Part shown: positions 1 to 8,007 of the stretch, piece by piece
How positions within the stretch are numbered: position 1 is the stretch's first letter
Layout of the letters: each line of letters begins with the position of its first letter
Source of the DNA: Kribbella capetownensis
GTDB taxonomy: Bacteria; Actinomycetota; Actinomycetes; Propionibacteriales; Kribbellaceae
Direction of reading: 5' to 3'
NCBI RefSeq assembly: GCF_004331485.1
Contig: NZ_SJKD01000006.1
Span: 124,001 to 188,000 of the forward strand
DNA: 64,000 nucleotides
Program-made: the position numbers and the translations under genes
The notes under the pieces: model-generated
The model's input: only the letters and a program-made list of their open reading frames with translations
What the model was told of the DNA's origin: nothing
The model's database searches: none

Positions 1-1
1 C

Positions 2-898
2 GTCCCGGTCCGGCATCCCGGGCGCTGGGTCGCGATCGCCGTGATCGCCGTTCTGGCCGCGATGCTGGTGCACCTGCTGGTGACCAACAAGGCGTTCGAG
101 TGGAGCTTCGTCTTCGAGGCGATGAACCAGTCGCAGGTCATCAACGGCTTCCTGAAGGGCACGCTGCTGGTCACCGCGCTGTCGATGATCGTCGGCGTGG
201 GCGGCGGCGTCCTGCTGGCCGTGATGCGGCTGTCCGACAACCCGATCCTGGCCGGGGTGGCCTGGCTGTTCACCTGGTTCTTCCGCAGCATCCCGCGGTA
301 CATCCTGCTGTTCACGATGGGCACGCTGGGCATCCTGTTCCAGGACGGCGTCGCGTTCGGGGTGCCGTTCGACTGGAAGATCATCGAGTGGCTCGGGTTC
401 TCGGGTGACTGGCGGCTGTTCACCCTGGACGCGAACCAGATCTTCACCGGCCTGGTCGCCGGTGTGATCGGCCTCGGGCTGTCCGAGGCGGCGTACATGG
501 CCGAGATCGCCCGGGCCGGCATCCTCAGCGTGGACAAGGGCCAGGCCGAGGCCGCCGAGGCGCTCGGGATGAGCAGTGGCAAGGTGATGCGCCGGGTGGT
601 GCTGCCGCAGGCGATGCGGGTGATCGTGCCGCCGACCGGCAACGAGACGATCGCGATGCTGAAGGACACCTCGCTGCTGGTCGCGGTGCCGGTGATCGGC
701 GAGCTGTTCTACCAGCTGCAGTCGATCGGGAGCACGTACTACAAGACGTTCCCGATCGCCGTCGCCGCCGCGCTGTACTACCTGGCCGTGACGAGCGTCC
801 TGATGGTCGGCCAGTACTTCCTCGAGCGGCATTTCGGTCGCGGCTTCGGGAACAAGGCACCGCGGGCGGCCCGCCCGGCCGGTGCGGGTGGTGCGTGA
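2..898 (+). CDS. Polar amino-acid ABC transporter permease (5' partial)
   Basis: Integral membrane subunit of a GlnP/HisM-type importer. The reading frame is open to the left edge of the window: the codons before the first possible start at 41 encode VPVRHPGRWVAIAVIAVL, a normal N-terminal membrane lead-in, so the true start lies outside. The cytoplasmic loop near the C-terminal third carries the ABC-permease EAA motif (EAAEALGMSSGKVMRRVVLPQA), followed by the family sequence for the last membrane helices (DTSLLVAVPVIGELF). The stop overlaps the ATPase gene, so the two are co-translated. The substrate-binding protein is presumably upstream. Substrate cannot be told from this part. Confidence 0.9.
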   Translation, partial: VPVRHPGRWVAIAVIAVLAAMLVHLLVTNKAFEWSFVFEAMNQSQVINGFLKGTLLVTALSMIVGVGGGVLLAVMRLSDNPILAGVAWLFTWFFRSIPRYILLFTMGTLGILFQDGVAFGVPFDWKIIEWLGFSGDWRLFTLDANQIFTGLVAGVIGLGLSEAAYMAEIARAGILSVDKGQAEAAEALGMSSGKVMRRVVLPQAMRVIVPPTGNETIAMLKDTSLLVAVPVIGELFYQLQSIGSTYYKTFPIAVAAALYYLAVTSVLMVGQYFLERHFGRGFGNKAPRAARPAGAGGA

Positions 899-1716
899 TG
901 ACGGCCGCGGCCGCCGCTGAGACGGCACAGCCCCGGACCGAGCGCTTGGTGCACGCGGTCAACGTGACCAAGTCGTTCCATCACAACGAGGTGCTCAAGG
1001 GCATCGACCTGGATGTCGACCGCGGTCAGGTGGTCTGCCTGCTCGGGCCGTCCGGGTCCGGCAAGACGACGTTCCTGCGCTGCATCAACCAGCTGGAGAC
1101 GATCGACGGCGGCCGGATCTGGGTCGACGGCCGGCTGATGGGGTACGACGACCGCGACGGGCGGCTGTATCGCCTGAAGAACAAGCAGATCGCGGCCCAG
1201 CGCCGCGAGATCGGCATGGTCTTCCAGCGGTTCAACCTGTTCCCGCACATGACCGCGATCGAGAACGTGATGGAAGCCCCGGTCCAGGTCAAGGGCGAGG
1301 GCAAGAAGGAGTCCCGGGTCCGGGCCCAGGCACTGCTCGACCGGGTCGGCCTCGGCGACCGCTGTACGGCGTACCCGGCGCAACTGTCCGGCGGTCAGCA
1401 GCAGCGGGTGGCGATCGCGCGGGCGCTGGCCATGCAGCCGAAGCTGATGCTGTTCGACGAGCCGACCTCGGCGCTCGACCCGGAACTGGTCGGCGAGGTG
1501 CTCGCGGTGATCCGTGAGCTGGCGGACGAAGGGATGACGATGATCGTCGTCACCCACGAGATGTCGTTCGCCCGCGACGTGGCCGACACCGTCGTGTTCA
1601 TGGATGCCGGCGTGGTGGTCGAGGCCGGCAGGCCGCGTGAGGTGCTCGGGAACCCGCAACACCAGCGCACCAAGACCTTCCTGACCCGGCTGCACTCCGA
1701 ACACGACCACCCGTGA
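895..1716 (+). CDS. Polar amino-acid ABC transporter ATP-binding protein
   Basis: GlnQ/HisP-type ATPase of about 272 residues. Walker A is GPSGSGKTT near residue 52, signature LSGGQQQR near 163, Walker B LMLFDEP near 183 and the H-loop histidine in VVTHEMS. The sequence FQRFNLFPHMTAIENV after the Q-loop is typical of the polar amino-acid subfamily. The start is GTG at 895 or the adjacent ATG at 898; both overlap the permease stop, so the genes form one operon. A hairpin terminator follows. Amino-acid specificity is not readable from the ATPase. Confidence 0.95.
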   Translation: MMTAAAAAETAQPRTERLVHAVNVTKSFHHNEVLKGIDLDVDRGQVVCLLGPSGSGKTTFLRCINQLETIDGGRIWVDGRLMGYDDRDGRLYRLKNKQIAAQRREIGMVFQRFNLFPHMTAIENVMEAPVQVKGEGKKESRVRAQALLDRVGLGDRCTAYPAQLSGGQQQRVAIARALAMQPKLMLFDEPTSALDPELVGEVLAVIRELADEGMTMIVVTHEMSFARDVADTVVFMDAGVVVEAGRPREVLGNPQHQRTKTFLTRLHSEHDHP

Positions 1717-1727
1717 TGCCTGCGCGG

Positions 1728-1759
1728 AGGGCCGGCTCGTGCACCGGGCCGGCCCTTTC
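1728..1759 (+). terminator. Rho-independent terminator after the amino-acid ABC operon
   Basis: Perfect 9-bp arms AGGGCCGGC (1728-1736) and GCCGGCCCT (1748-1756) around an 11-nt loop, ending in a short T tract. It lies 12 bases beyond the ATPase stop. Confidence 0.75.
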
Positions 1760-1837
1760 GCCGTGCATCAACCGCTGCGAGCGTGGAAGATGTACGGCAT
1801 GGTGAGCCGAGCGGCCGCCGGACACGAGGGAGGCAGT

Positions 1838-2230
1838 GTGAGCAGCACCGGACGATCCGCCGAGGTCCGACTGAGTATCCCGGCGGACAGTGCCTACATC
1901 GCCGTGCCGCGGTCGGTGGTCGGCAACCTGGCGGCTCGCAACGACTTCACCGTGGACGCGATCGACGACCTGCGGATCGCCGTCGACGAGGCGTGCGCCC
2001 TACTGCTGCCGCAGGCCTCCGACGGCGTACTGGACTGCGTCTTCGAGATCGACCCGCCGCAGCTCACCGTCCGGACCAGCGCCGTCGTACCGAACGGCTG
2101 GCGGCCGGACACGTCGTCGTTCGGCTGGACCGTGCTGACAGCGCTGGTCGAGTCCGCGGCGGCCGAGACCATCGACGGCCGGCTCACCATCACCGTGACG
2201 GCAACCGCCACCGCCGCGGAGAAGGCGTGA
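1838..2230 (+). CDS. Anti-sigma regulatory factor (RsbW/SpoIIAB-like)
   Basis: About 130 residues. The fold is a histidine-kinase-type ATPase without a kinase dimerisation domain; the N-box region reads DDLRIAVDEACALLL, as in RsbW-type anti-sigma factors. The reading frame extends further upstream, but the GTG at 1838 is preceded by GAGGGAGG and gives the normal family length and N-terminus (RLSIPADSAYIAVPRSVVG), so I chose it. The gene overlaps the sigma factor gene by four bases (GTGA), the classic arrangement for a sigma factor and its partner-switch inhibitor. The expected role is to bind and hold the SigF/SigB-type factor until an antagonist releases it. The G-box region is poorly conserved. 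Confidence 0.85.
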   Translation: MSSTGRSAEVRLSIPADSAYIAVPRSVVGNLAARNDFTVDAIDDLRIAVDEACALLLPQASDGVLDCVFEIDPPQLTVRTSAVVPNGWRPDTSSFGWTVLTALVESAAAETIDGRLTITVTATATAAEKA

Positions 2231-3015
2231 CCGACGACCGCTCACTGGGGGGCGAGTCCCAGGAACCTACAGACCTGCGCACCCGGACGGCGGAGCTGTT
2301 CCGGGCGATGGCCGCGGGCGATCCCGGCCGCGCCCTGGCCCGGGACGGCCTGGTCGCGCTGCACATGCCGCTGGTGGAGCACCTGGCCCGCCGCTTCCGC
2401 AACCGCGGCGAGCCGTACGACGACCTGGTCCAGGTGGCCACGATCGGCCTGATCAAAGCAATCGACCGCTTCGACTCCGACCGGGGTGTGGAGTTCTCGA
2501 CGTACGCGACGCCGACGATCCTGGGCGAGATCAAGCGGTACTTCCGGGACAAGGGCTGGGCGATCCGGGTGCCGCGGCGGCTGCAGGAGCTGCGGCTGTC
2601 GCTGACCGCCGCGACCGCCGAGCTGACCCAGGAGCTGGGCCGGGCGCCGACGGTCGCCGAGCTGTCCGAGCGGCTCGGGTTGTCGCCGGATCTGGTGATC
2701 GAGGGGCTGGAGTCCGCGAACGCGTACAACACCCTGTCCCTGGACGCTCCCGACCAGAACGAGGCGGACGCCACCACGGTGCTGGACGGTCTCGGCGGCG
2801 AGGACGAGGCGCTCGAGAGCGTGGAGTACCGGGAGTCGCTGAAACCGCTGCTGGCCCAGCTGGACACCCGGGAGAAGCGGATCCTGACGCTGCGGTTCTT
2901 CCGCGGGATGACGCAGTCCCAGATCGCCGAGGAGATCGGCATCTCCCAGATGCACGTCTCCCGCCTGCTGGCTCGCACCCTGACCGAACTCCGGGCGGGC
3001 CTGCTGAAGGAGTAG
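2227..3015 (+). CDS. SigB/SigF/SigG-family RNA polymerase sigma factor
   Basis: 262-residue group 3 sigma factor. Region 2 contains LVQVATIGLIKAIDRFD and FSTYATPTILGEIKRYFRDK; region 3 contains RVPRRLQEL and the APTVAELSERLGL helix-turn-helix; region 4 contains LTLRFFRGMTQSQIAEEIGISQMHVSRLL. This is the general-stress/development type of actinobacteria. Start is the GTG inside the stop codon of the anti-sigma gene, so the two proteins are translationally coupled. No anti-anti-sigma gene is in the window, so the releasing signal is unknown. Confidence 0.95.
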   Translation: MTDDRSLGGESQEPTDLRTRTAELFRAMAAGDPGRALARDGLVALHMPLVEHLARRFRNRGEPYDDLVQVATIGLIKAIDRFDSDRGVEFSTYATPTILGEIKRYFRDKGWAIRVPRRLQELRLSLTAATAELTQELGRAPTVAELSERLGLSPDLVIEGLESANAYNTLSLDAPDQNEADATTVLDGLGGEDEALESVEYRESLKPLLAQLDTREKRILTLRFFRGMTQSQIAEEIGISQMHVSRLLARTLTELRAGLLKE

Positions 3016-3017
3016 GG

Positions 3018-3428
3018 CTACAGGACCGGACGGTCCTTGGTCGGGTCGTCCGCCAGCGCCAGGGTCGACGCCTTCTGGAACAGCCCGATCAGTACGCCGG
3101 CCGCCGCGAGCGCCAGCGCGACCGCAACGGCCTTCGTCGACCCACCCCAGAAGCTGTAGGCGACCAGCAGCTGGATCAGCTGCGCGAACACGGCCGGCCC
3201 ACGGCTCCAGGTGGAGGCCCGCCACAATCCACGGGCCACCAGACCGAGGCCGGCGCCGTACGCGATGAAGAAGACGGCGGTGGTCAGTCCGAGCACCAGC
3301 CGGGATCCATGGATCGTAAATGCTTCGGCAATTCCCAGAACGATGAGCACAAACCCTTCCGCAGCGACCACAGCCGCGGCTAGCTTGAGCGGTCTCGGTA
3401 CGGCGGCAGCTGGGGGGTCGGTCGGCAC
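3018..3428 (-). CDS. Conserved four-helix membrane protein
   Basis: 136 residues, convergent with the sigma factor gene (2 bases between stops). Four hydrophobic segments are visible: LAAAVVAAEGFVLIVLGIA, LVLGLTTAVFFIAYGAGLG, FAQLIQLLVAYSFWGG and AVAVALALAAAGVLIGLF. The short cytoplasmic ends are charged. Small proteins of this layout are common in actinobacteria but no function is assigned; I do not recognise a catalytic motif. It lies with its back to the long whiB1 upstream region. Confidence 0.75.
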   Translation of the reverse strand: MPTDPPAAAVPRPLKLAAAVVAAEGFVLIVLGIAEAFTIHGSRLVLGLTTAVFFIAYGAGLGLVARGLWRASTWSRGPAVFAQLIQLLVAYSFWGGSTKAVAVALALAAAGVLIGLFQKASTLALADDPTKDRPVL

Positions 3429-3669
3429 CTCGCCAGCTTAGTGCCCCATGCCGAGGAGCACTTCGGGCGCAAGGGACGAACACCTGCTCTTTCCGCGAGC
3501 CCGATCGGGTCGCGGAACCCCAGCCCCACAAGGGCTTCGAGGTTGTGCGTAACCAATGAGCGGTTGGATCGGTTACTTGCAGTGAACGGGTGATTGCGGA
3601 TGAGTTTCTCCGTCCGGCTACCGGACGGGGCGAGCCATTGCGGACCGGTTCGTAGTGTTAAGGAAGTGT

Positions 3670-3685
3670 TGTGATCTGATCGACA
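3670..3685. promoter_or_regulatory. Second, weaker CRP-like site
   Basis: TGTGA-N6-CGACA, eight of ten positions of the TGTGA-N6-TCACA consensus, 51 bases upstream of the better site. Confidence 0.4.
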
Positions 3686-3735
3686 ACTCCAGAACCCTTG
3701 TTTCACTCACCTGAGATTGGGAACATGGTCTCGTT

Positions 3736-3751
3736 CGTGAAAACGTTCACA
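3736..3751. promoter_or_regulatory. CRP/FNR-family binding site upstream of whiB1
   Basis: CGTGAAAACGTTCACA matches TGTGA-N6-TCACA at nine of ten positions and is almost a perfect palindrome. It lies about 118 bases before the whiB1 start. In M. tuberculosis whiB1 is known to be controlled by the cAMP receptor protein Rv3676 through two upstream sites, which this arrangement resembles. Confidence 0.6.
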
Positions 3752-3868
3752 ACACGCACCTCGCACCACGAACCCCCCGTGCGAGAAGCATCACGAGTAC
3801 AGCACTGCTGATCGGGCACAGACCTACCCGACAGCGTACGACCACTACTGAGAGAGATGGGATCCGCC

Positions 3869-4120
3869 ATGGATTGGCGCCACCGGGCCGTTTGCCTCGA
3901 TGAGGACCCGGAACTGTTCTTCCCCATCGGCAACACCGGGCCCGCGATCATGCAGATCGAGGAGGCCAAGCAGGTGTGCCGTCGCTGCGACGTGCGTGAA
4001 CAGTGCCTCGCCTGGGCGCTGGAAGCCGGCCAGGATCACGGTGTCTGGGGCGGTCTGAGCGAGGACGAGCGCCGCGCTCTGAAGCGCCGCAACGCCCGCG
4101 CCCGCATCCGCACCGCCTGA
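3869..4120 (+). CDS. whiB1: WhiB-family iron-sulfur transcription regulator WhiB1
   Basis: 83 residues from the internal ATG at 3869, which gives the family N-terminus MDWRHRAVC; an upstream in-frame ATG at 3857 would add four residues. The four [4Fe-4S] ligands are visible: C9, then C37, C40 and C46 in VCRRCDVREQC. The GVWGG turn and the basic tail KRRNARARIR are the sigma-factor and DNA contacts. The sequence tracks mycobacterial WhiB1 almost end to end. WhiB1 is an essential, nitric-oxide-sensitive regulator that binds the primary sigma factor. Its neighbour on the other strand is pdtaS, as in M. tuberculosis (Rv3219/Rv3220c). Confidence 0.95.
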   Translation: MDWRHRAVCLDEDPELFFPIGNTGPAIMQIEEAKQVCRRCDVREQCLAWALEAGQDHGVWGGLSEDERRALKRRNARARIRTA

Positions 4121-4135
4121 AGCCCCCAGAACGCC

Positions 4136-4164
4136 AGGCCCCGCGGGATCCGCGGGGCCTTTCG
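4136..4164. terminator. Bidirectional terminator between whiB1 and pdtaS
   Basis: GGCCCCGCG (4137-4145) and CGCGGGGCC (4151-4159) form a perfect 9-bp stem with a 5-base loop, followed by TTTCG. It lies between the convergent whiB1 and pdtaS stops and can serve both. Confidence 0.85.
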
Positions 4165-4174
4165 ATTTCCCCCG

Positions 4175-5653
4175 CTATTCCTTCACCGGGATGTCCAGGG
4201 TGACCTGGGTCCCGGGCTTGCCGTCGTGGCGAGGACCGAACTCGAGGGTCCCGTTCAGCTCCCCGATCACCAGGGTGCGGACGATCGACAGCCCGAGGTT
4301 CCCGGACAGCTCCGAGTCGAAGTTCGCCGGCAAGCCTTGTCCGTCGTCCACCACGGTCACATGCAGCCGGCCGACGGATCGCTCCGCGCCCAGCTCGACC
4401 GTCCCGCTCGCCTCGCCTCCGTCCCGCGTACCGAACGCGTGCTCGACCGAGTTCTGCATCAATTCCGTCAGCACCATCGCCAGCGGCGTCGCGATCTCGG
4501 AGTCCAGCACCCCGAAGTTCCCCGATCGGCGCGTCTCCACGGTCGTCTCGACGGTCGACACGTCGGCCACCATTGCCGCCACCCGGTCCGCGACGTCGTC
4601 GAAGTCCACATGCTCGTCGAACGACTCCGACAGCGTCTCGTGCACGATGGCGATCGACCCGACCCGCCGGACGGCCTCGGCCAGCGCGGCCTGACCTTCC
4701 GGCACGCTGATCCGCCGGCCCTGCATCCGGAGTAACGCGGCGACGGTCTGCAAGTTGTTCTTGACGCGATGATGAATCTCCCGGATGGTCGCCTCCTTGG
4801 TGACCAACTCCCGCTCCCGGCTGCGCAGCTCCGTCACGTCGCGAAGCAGGATCAACGCGCCCACGTGCTGCCCGTCGGCGCGCAGCGGGATGGCCCGGAG
4901 GAACAGCGTGGCGTCGGAGTTCTCGATCTCGATCTCCTTGGCCGCCCGCCCGGTCAGCACCGACGCGAGCACGTCGTCGACCTTGTGCCCGCTGTGCAGC
5001 AGTTCCCCGGTGACCTCCTTCAGCCGGCTCCCGACCAGATCCGTCACCAGGCCCATCCGCCGGTACGCCGACAACGCGTTCGGGCTGGCGAACGTCACCA
5101 TCCCGTGCCGATCGACCCGGATGCAGCCGTCCCCGACCCGGGGCGTGGTGGACAGCAGCCGCTCCCCGCCGTACGGGAAGATGCCGTCGTTGATCATCCG
5201 GGCCAGGTCGGTGGCGCTCTGCAGGTAGGCGATCTCGAGCCGGGACGGGGTGCGGACGCCGAGCAGGTTGGTGTTCCGGGCGATCACCGCGATCACCTTC
5301 GTACCCCGGCGGACCGGGATCGTCTCGACCCGGACCGGGACGTCGTCGCGCCACTCCGGGTCGCCCTCGCGGCAGATCCGGCCGCCGTCGTACGCCTGGT
5401 CGAGCAGGTGCCGGCGGCCGCGCGGGATGAAGCTGCCGACGATGTCGTCCAGGTAGGCCGTCGGCCCGGTGGTCGGCCGCATCTGCGCCCCGGCCCAGAA
5501 CCCGAGGCCCTCGATGTCGGGCAGCCAGAGCACCAGGTCGGCGAACGAGAGGTCGGCCAGCATCTGCCAGTCCGAGACGAGCAGTTGCAGGCGGTCCAGG
5601 TCGGCCTGGTCCAGGGTCGTGTGGTTCCGCGCCACATCGCTCAGAGACGGCAC
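4175..5653 (-). CDS. pdtaS: PdtaS-type sensor histidine kinase
   Basis: 492 residues, cytosolic, no membrane segment. Order: N-terminal GAF-like domain (about 30-160), PAS domain (about 175-275), HisKA_2 dimerisation domain with phospho-acceptor in REIHHRVKNNLQ (H294/H295), then an HATPase_c domain with N-box ELMQNSVEHAF (N401) and G-box VVDDGQGLP (about 435). This HWE/HisKA_2 type partners ANTAR response regulators such as PdtaR; no ANTAR protein is in the window. In M. tuberculosis PdtaS senses copper and nitric oxide. GTG start at 5653. Location beside whiB1 matches Rv3220c. Confidence 0.9.
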   Translation of the reverse strand: MPSLSDVARNHTTLDQADLDRLQLLVSDWQMLADLSFADLVLWLPDIEGLGFWAGAQMRPTTGPTAYLDDIVGSFIPRGRRHLLDQAYDGGRICREGDPEWRDDVPVRVETIPVRRGTKVIAVIARNTNLLGVRTPSRLEIAYLQSATDLARMINDGIFPYGGERLLSTTPRVGDGCIRVDRHGMVTFASPNALSAYRRMGLVTDLVGSRLKEVTGELLHSGHKVDDVLASVLTGRAAKEIEIENSDATLFLRAIPLRADGQHVGALILLRDVTELRSRERELVTKEATIREIHHRVKNNLQTVAALLRMQGRRISVPEGQAALAEAVRRVGSIAIVHETLSESFDEHVDFDDVADRVAAMVADVSTVETTVETRRSGNFGVLDSEIATPLAMVLTELMQNSVEHAFGTRDGGEASGTVELGAERSVGRLHVTVVDDGQGLPANFDSELSGNLGLSIVRTLVIGELNGTLEFGPRHDGKPGTQVTLDIPVKE

Positions 5654-5760
5654 GCCCCGATGCTACCGATGGCTTATACCAGCTCCTCGGGTGGTCCGCT
5701 CGACAAGTGGGTGGAGATGGGTGTTGATTGATCAGGCACCACAGATGAAAGGATGCTTCG

Positions 5761-6669
5761 GTGGAGTCGACGTACTGGCAGGACGTGATGGCCGCGGACT
5801 ACGCGGTACCGGGCGACCGTGCGCTGACCGACCTCACCGAGGAGCTCGTCCGCGGCCTGGCCAGTACCAACCCGCAGGTCCGTGACGCCCTCGCGTATCC
5901 GACGCTCGCGACCTGGCTGGAGCGCGGGGTGTACGACGACCTGCTGCCGGGCTTCGGTGACGGCCTGTGCGCCGGACTCGCCTACGGCCTCGGGGAGGAC
6001 GGCACCGACACCGTCTTCCGCCGCTCGTTCACCGCGCTGACGCTGGCGGAGGTGATCCACCGCGACAACGCCGAGTTCCTGGTCCACGACGAGGTGGTGA
6101 TGCGCTGGGGCGACCGGCTGGCCACCTGGCTGCTACGGGAGCGCGACCTGCGCGGATACGTGCCGGACTGCGGCTGGGCGCATGCCGTTGCCCACGGCGC
6201 CGATGCTATCGGCGCGCTGGCGCGGTCGCGGCACTGCGACGCCGGCGTACTGCGTGCGCTGCTCGACGTCCTCGCGGACCGGATCGTCAAGGACACGCAG
6301 TACCGCTGGGTGCACGAGGAGCACGACCGGGTCGCGCACGCGGTGATGACGATCCTGCACCGGAACATGCTGACCAGTGACGAGCTCGAGCGCTGGCTGA
6401 AGCCGGTCGCGGCGACGGCGGCCCAGCAGCCGCTGATGCACGAGACCCTGCCGGAGTGGCCGACTCCCCCGGTCTTCAACGCCCGCGGTGTCCTGCACGT
6501 GCTGCTGAGCCAGCTCGCGATCGGTGTGAAGGGCTTTCCGATCCCCGGCGACGACGAGCTGTTCGGCCGCCCGATCGAGGCCCGCGCGGACATGCTGCTG
6601 ATGCTCACCGAAGCGGTCCAGTCCTCCCAGCCCTACATCTACCGCCCGGCAGCCAACCCGCGGTCCTAA
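5761..6669 (+). CDS. DUF2785 family protein
   Basis: 302 residues, soluble, helix-rich. The family core is visible as RDLRGYVPDCGWAHAVAHGADAIGALARS (about 135-165), with the repeated histidines that mark DUF2785, and HEEHDRVAHAVMTILHRN further on. GTG start with GAAAGG eight bases before it. It is alone on its strand; its last four bases overlap the stop of the convergent next gene. No reaction is known for the family. Confidence 0.8.
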   Translation: MESTYWQDVMAADYAVPGDRALTDLTEELVRGLASTNPQVRDALAYPTLATWLERGVYDDLLPGFGDGLCAGLAYGLGEDGTDTVFRRSFTALTLAEVIHRDNAEFLVHDEVVMRWGDRLATWLLRERDLRGYVPDCGWAHAVAHGADAIGALARSRHCDAGVLRALLDVLADRIVKDTQYRWVHEEHDRVAHAVMTILHRNMLTSDELERWLKPVAATAAQQPLMHETLPEWPTPPVFNARGVLHVLLSQLAIGVKGFPIPGDDELFGRPIEARADMLLMLTEAVQSSQPYIYRPAANPRS

Positions 6670-7640
6670 CCCGGCTTGGGTACGGCGACCGTCGCGACCA
6701 CCGCGCGATGGTCGGTCCCTGCGATCGGGTACGTCGAGAAGCGGCCGGGCTGGATCGACCGGGTCACCACCACGTGGTCGATCTGCGTGCGGACCACGGC
6801 CGGCTGATCCGCTGGCCAGGTGCCCTGCAGGCCACTGCCCACCGATGGCCCGACGCTCCGGCAGTTGGTGCCCAGGGCGTGCCGGAAGTCCGCATGGTCG
6901 AGGGTCGCGTTGAAGTCGCCGGCCACGACGGTCGGCGGATCCTGAGTGCACCAGTTCCGCAGTACGAGCAGGTCCTGTTTCCAGGTCGGCATCGCGTCCG
7001 GCAGCGGCGGGAACCCGTGGTACGCGATCAGCCGGACGTCGCCCAGATTCCCACCGGTCACGATCACGTGCCCGAACGCCGTACCGAGCTCCGTGGCGAA
7101 CCGCACCGCCCCGAGCTTCGCGGAGACCAGAACGCTGGTGGCGCTCTCCACCGCCTTCGACGGCTGTTGCGTGAATCCCTTGTACTGCAGGTCTTGCAGC
7201 TGCACGCGGATCTCCTCGCGAACGTCGACCTGTGCCTCGGGCAACGACACCAGGTCGGGCTGACGCTGCCGGATCAGCTCGGCCACCTCGCCCGCGTTCG
7301 CGCCACCGCCGAGCACGTTCGCGACCATGATGGTGAGCTCCCGCGTCCCATCGGCCGGCGGATGCGCATCGGACAACTGGCGCGGTGCCGTCAGCGCCCC
7401 GCCGGTCAGCGCCAGCACCACCACGAGTACGGCGGCTATGCGCCAGCCCCGTCGTACCAGCATCAGCAGACCGAGCAGCAGGACCACGACGAGCCCTTGG
7501 GGACGGAACGCGACCAGCTGTGCGAACGGCGTGACCGCATCGAGCCCGAACAGTTCCGGATACAGCGGAACGGCAACCACCACGACAAAGAGCACGGACA
7601 GCACGACCCGCCGTACCAACCATGCCTTTTCGTTATCCAT
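6666..7640 (-). CDS. Membrane-anchored endonuclease/exonuclease/phosphatase-fold protein
   Basis: About 324 residues from the ATG at 7640; the frame is open further upstream but that part lacks homology-like character and would run across the intergenic region. Three N-terminal membrane helices (VVLSVLFVVVVAVPLY, LVVVLLLGLLMLV, IAAVLVVVLALTGGALTA) precede an extracellular EEP domain. EEP motifs: VANVLGG, a Glu in LVSLPEAQ, VVAGDFNATLDHADFR and the terminal TDHRAVVATV, which holds the catalytic Asp-His. Such proteins are usually metal-dependent phosphodiesterases or phospholipases; the substrate is unknown. Confidence 0.85.
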   Translation of the reverse strand: MDNEKAWLVRRVVLSVLFVVVVAVPLYPELFGLDAVTPFAQLVAFRPQGLVVVLLLGLLMLVRRGWRIAAVLVVVLALTGGALTAPRQLSDAHPPADGTRELTIMVANVLGGGANAGEVAELIRQRQPDLVSLPEAQVDVREEIRVQLQDLQYKGFTQQPSKAVESATSVLVSAKLGAVRFATELGTAFGHVIVTGGNLGDVRLIAYHGFPPLPDAMPTWKQDLLVLRNWCTQDPPTVVAGDFNATLDHADFRHALGTNCRSVGPSVGSGLQGTWPADQPAVVRTQIDHVVVTRSIQPGRFSTYPIAGTDHRAVVATVAVPKPG

Positions 7641-7725
7641 GGACCACGCTGAAACTCTAGTCGGTGGTGCAGACGAGCGGTAGCGTGCTCCGTTGCGCCT
7701 GCTGTGTGTCCCGAGGAGGTTTGCT

Positions 7726-8007
7726 GTGTCCAGATTGTCCGCGGTCAGACCCGCGTACTGGATCTCCGGCGTTTTGCTGGCGGTCGCGGTCGTCGTACCG
7801 CTCCTGGTCTCCACTTACGCCAAGGATGAGCCCCGGCTGTGGGGCTTCCCGTTCTTCTACTGGTATCAGCTGATGTGGGTCTTCATCTCGGCGATCCTGG
7901 TCAGCATCTGCTACCAGCTGGTGAGCCGGGAGGAACGCCGGCGGCGGGCCGCCCAGGGGCTCAAGAACCCGGACCTGCACGGTGCGGATGAGGAGGCGGA
8001 CCGGTGA
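7726..8007 (+). CDS. DUF3311 membrane subunit of a symporter operon
   Basis: 93 residues with two membrane helices (AYWISGVLLAVAVVVPLLVS and FFYWYQLMWVFISAILVSICYQLV). The GTG at 7726 has GAGGAGG six bases upstream, which decides this start over the upstream in-frame TTG. The stop overlaps the symporter start by four bases. DUF3311 proteins routinely precede sodium:solute symporters of this subfamily and are taken to be small accessory subunits. Confidence 0.9.
   Translation: MSRLSAVRPAYWISGVLLAVAVVVPLLVSTYAKDEPRLWGFPFFYWYQLMWVFISAILVSICYQLVSREERRRRAAQGLKNPDLHGADEEADR

Larger units (their letters stand above)
3429..3868. other. Long intergenic region upstream of whiB1
   Basis: 440 bases with no convincing gene. 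It separates two divergent genes and is lower in GC than its surroundings. It holds two CRP-like palindromes (3670-3685 and 3736-3751, listed separately) and a GTAACC...GGTTAC inverted repeat near 3549-3575. The final stretch ends in the GAGAGAG ribosome-binding region before whiB1. I cannot place a -10/-35 pair with confidence. Confidence 0.6.

Noticed and set aside
1739..1837. Upstream extension of the anti-sigma factor frame
   Set aside because: It would run through the terminator loop of the ABC operon; the GTG at 1838 has a GAGGGAGG in front and gives the family length.
3948..5354. Long minus-strand open frame of 468 codons across whiB1 and the PdtaS gene
   Set aside because: It is an Arg/Gly/Asp-rich shadow in another frame of the histidine kinase, crosses the terminator, and has no domain.
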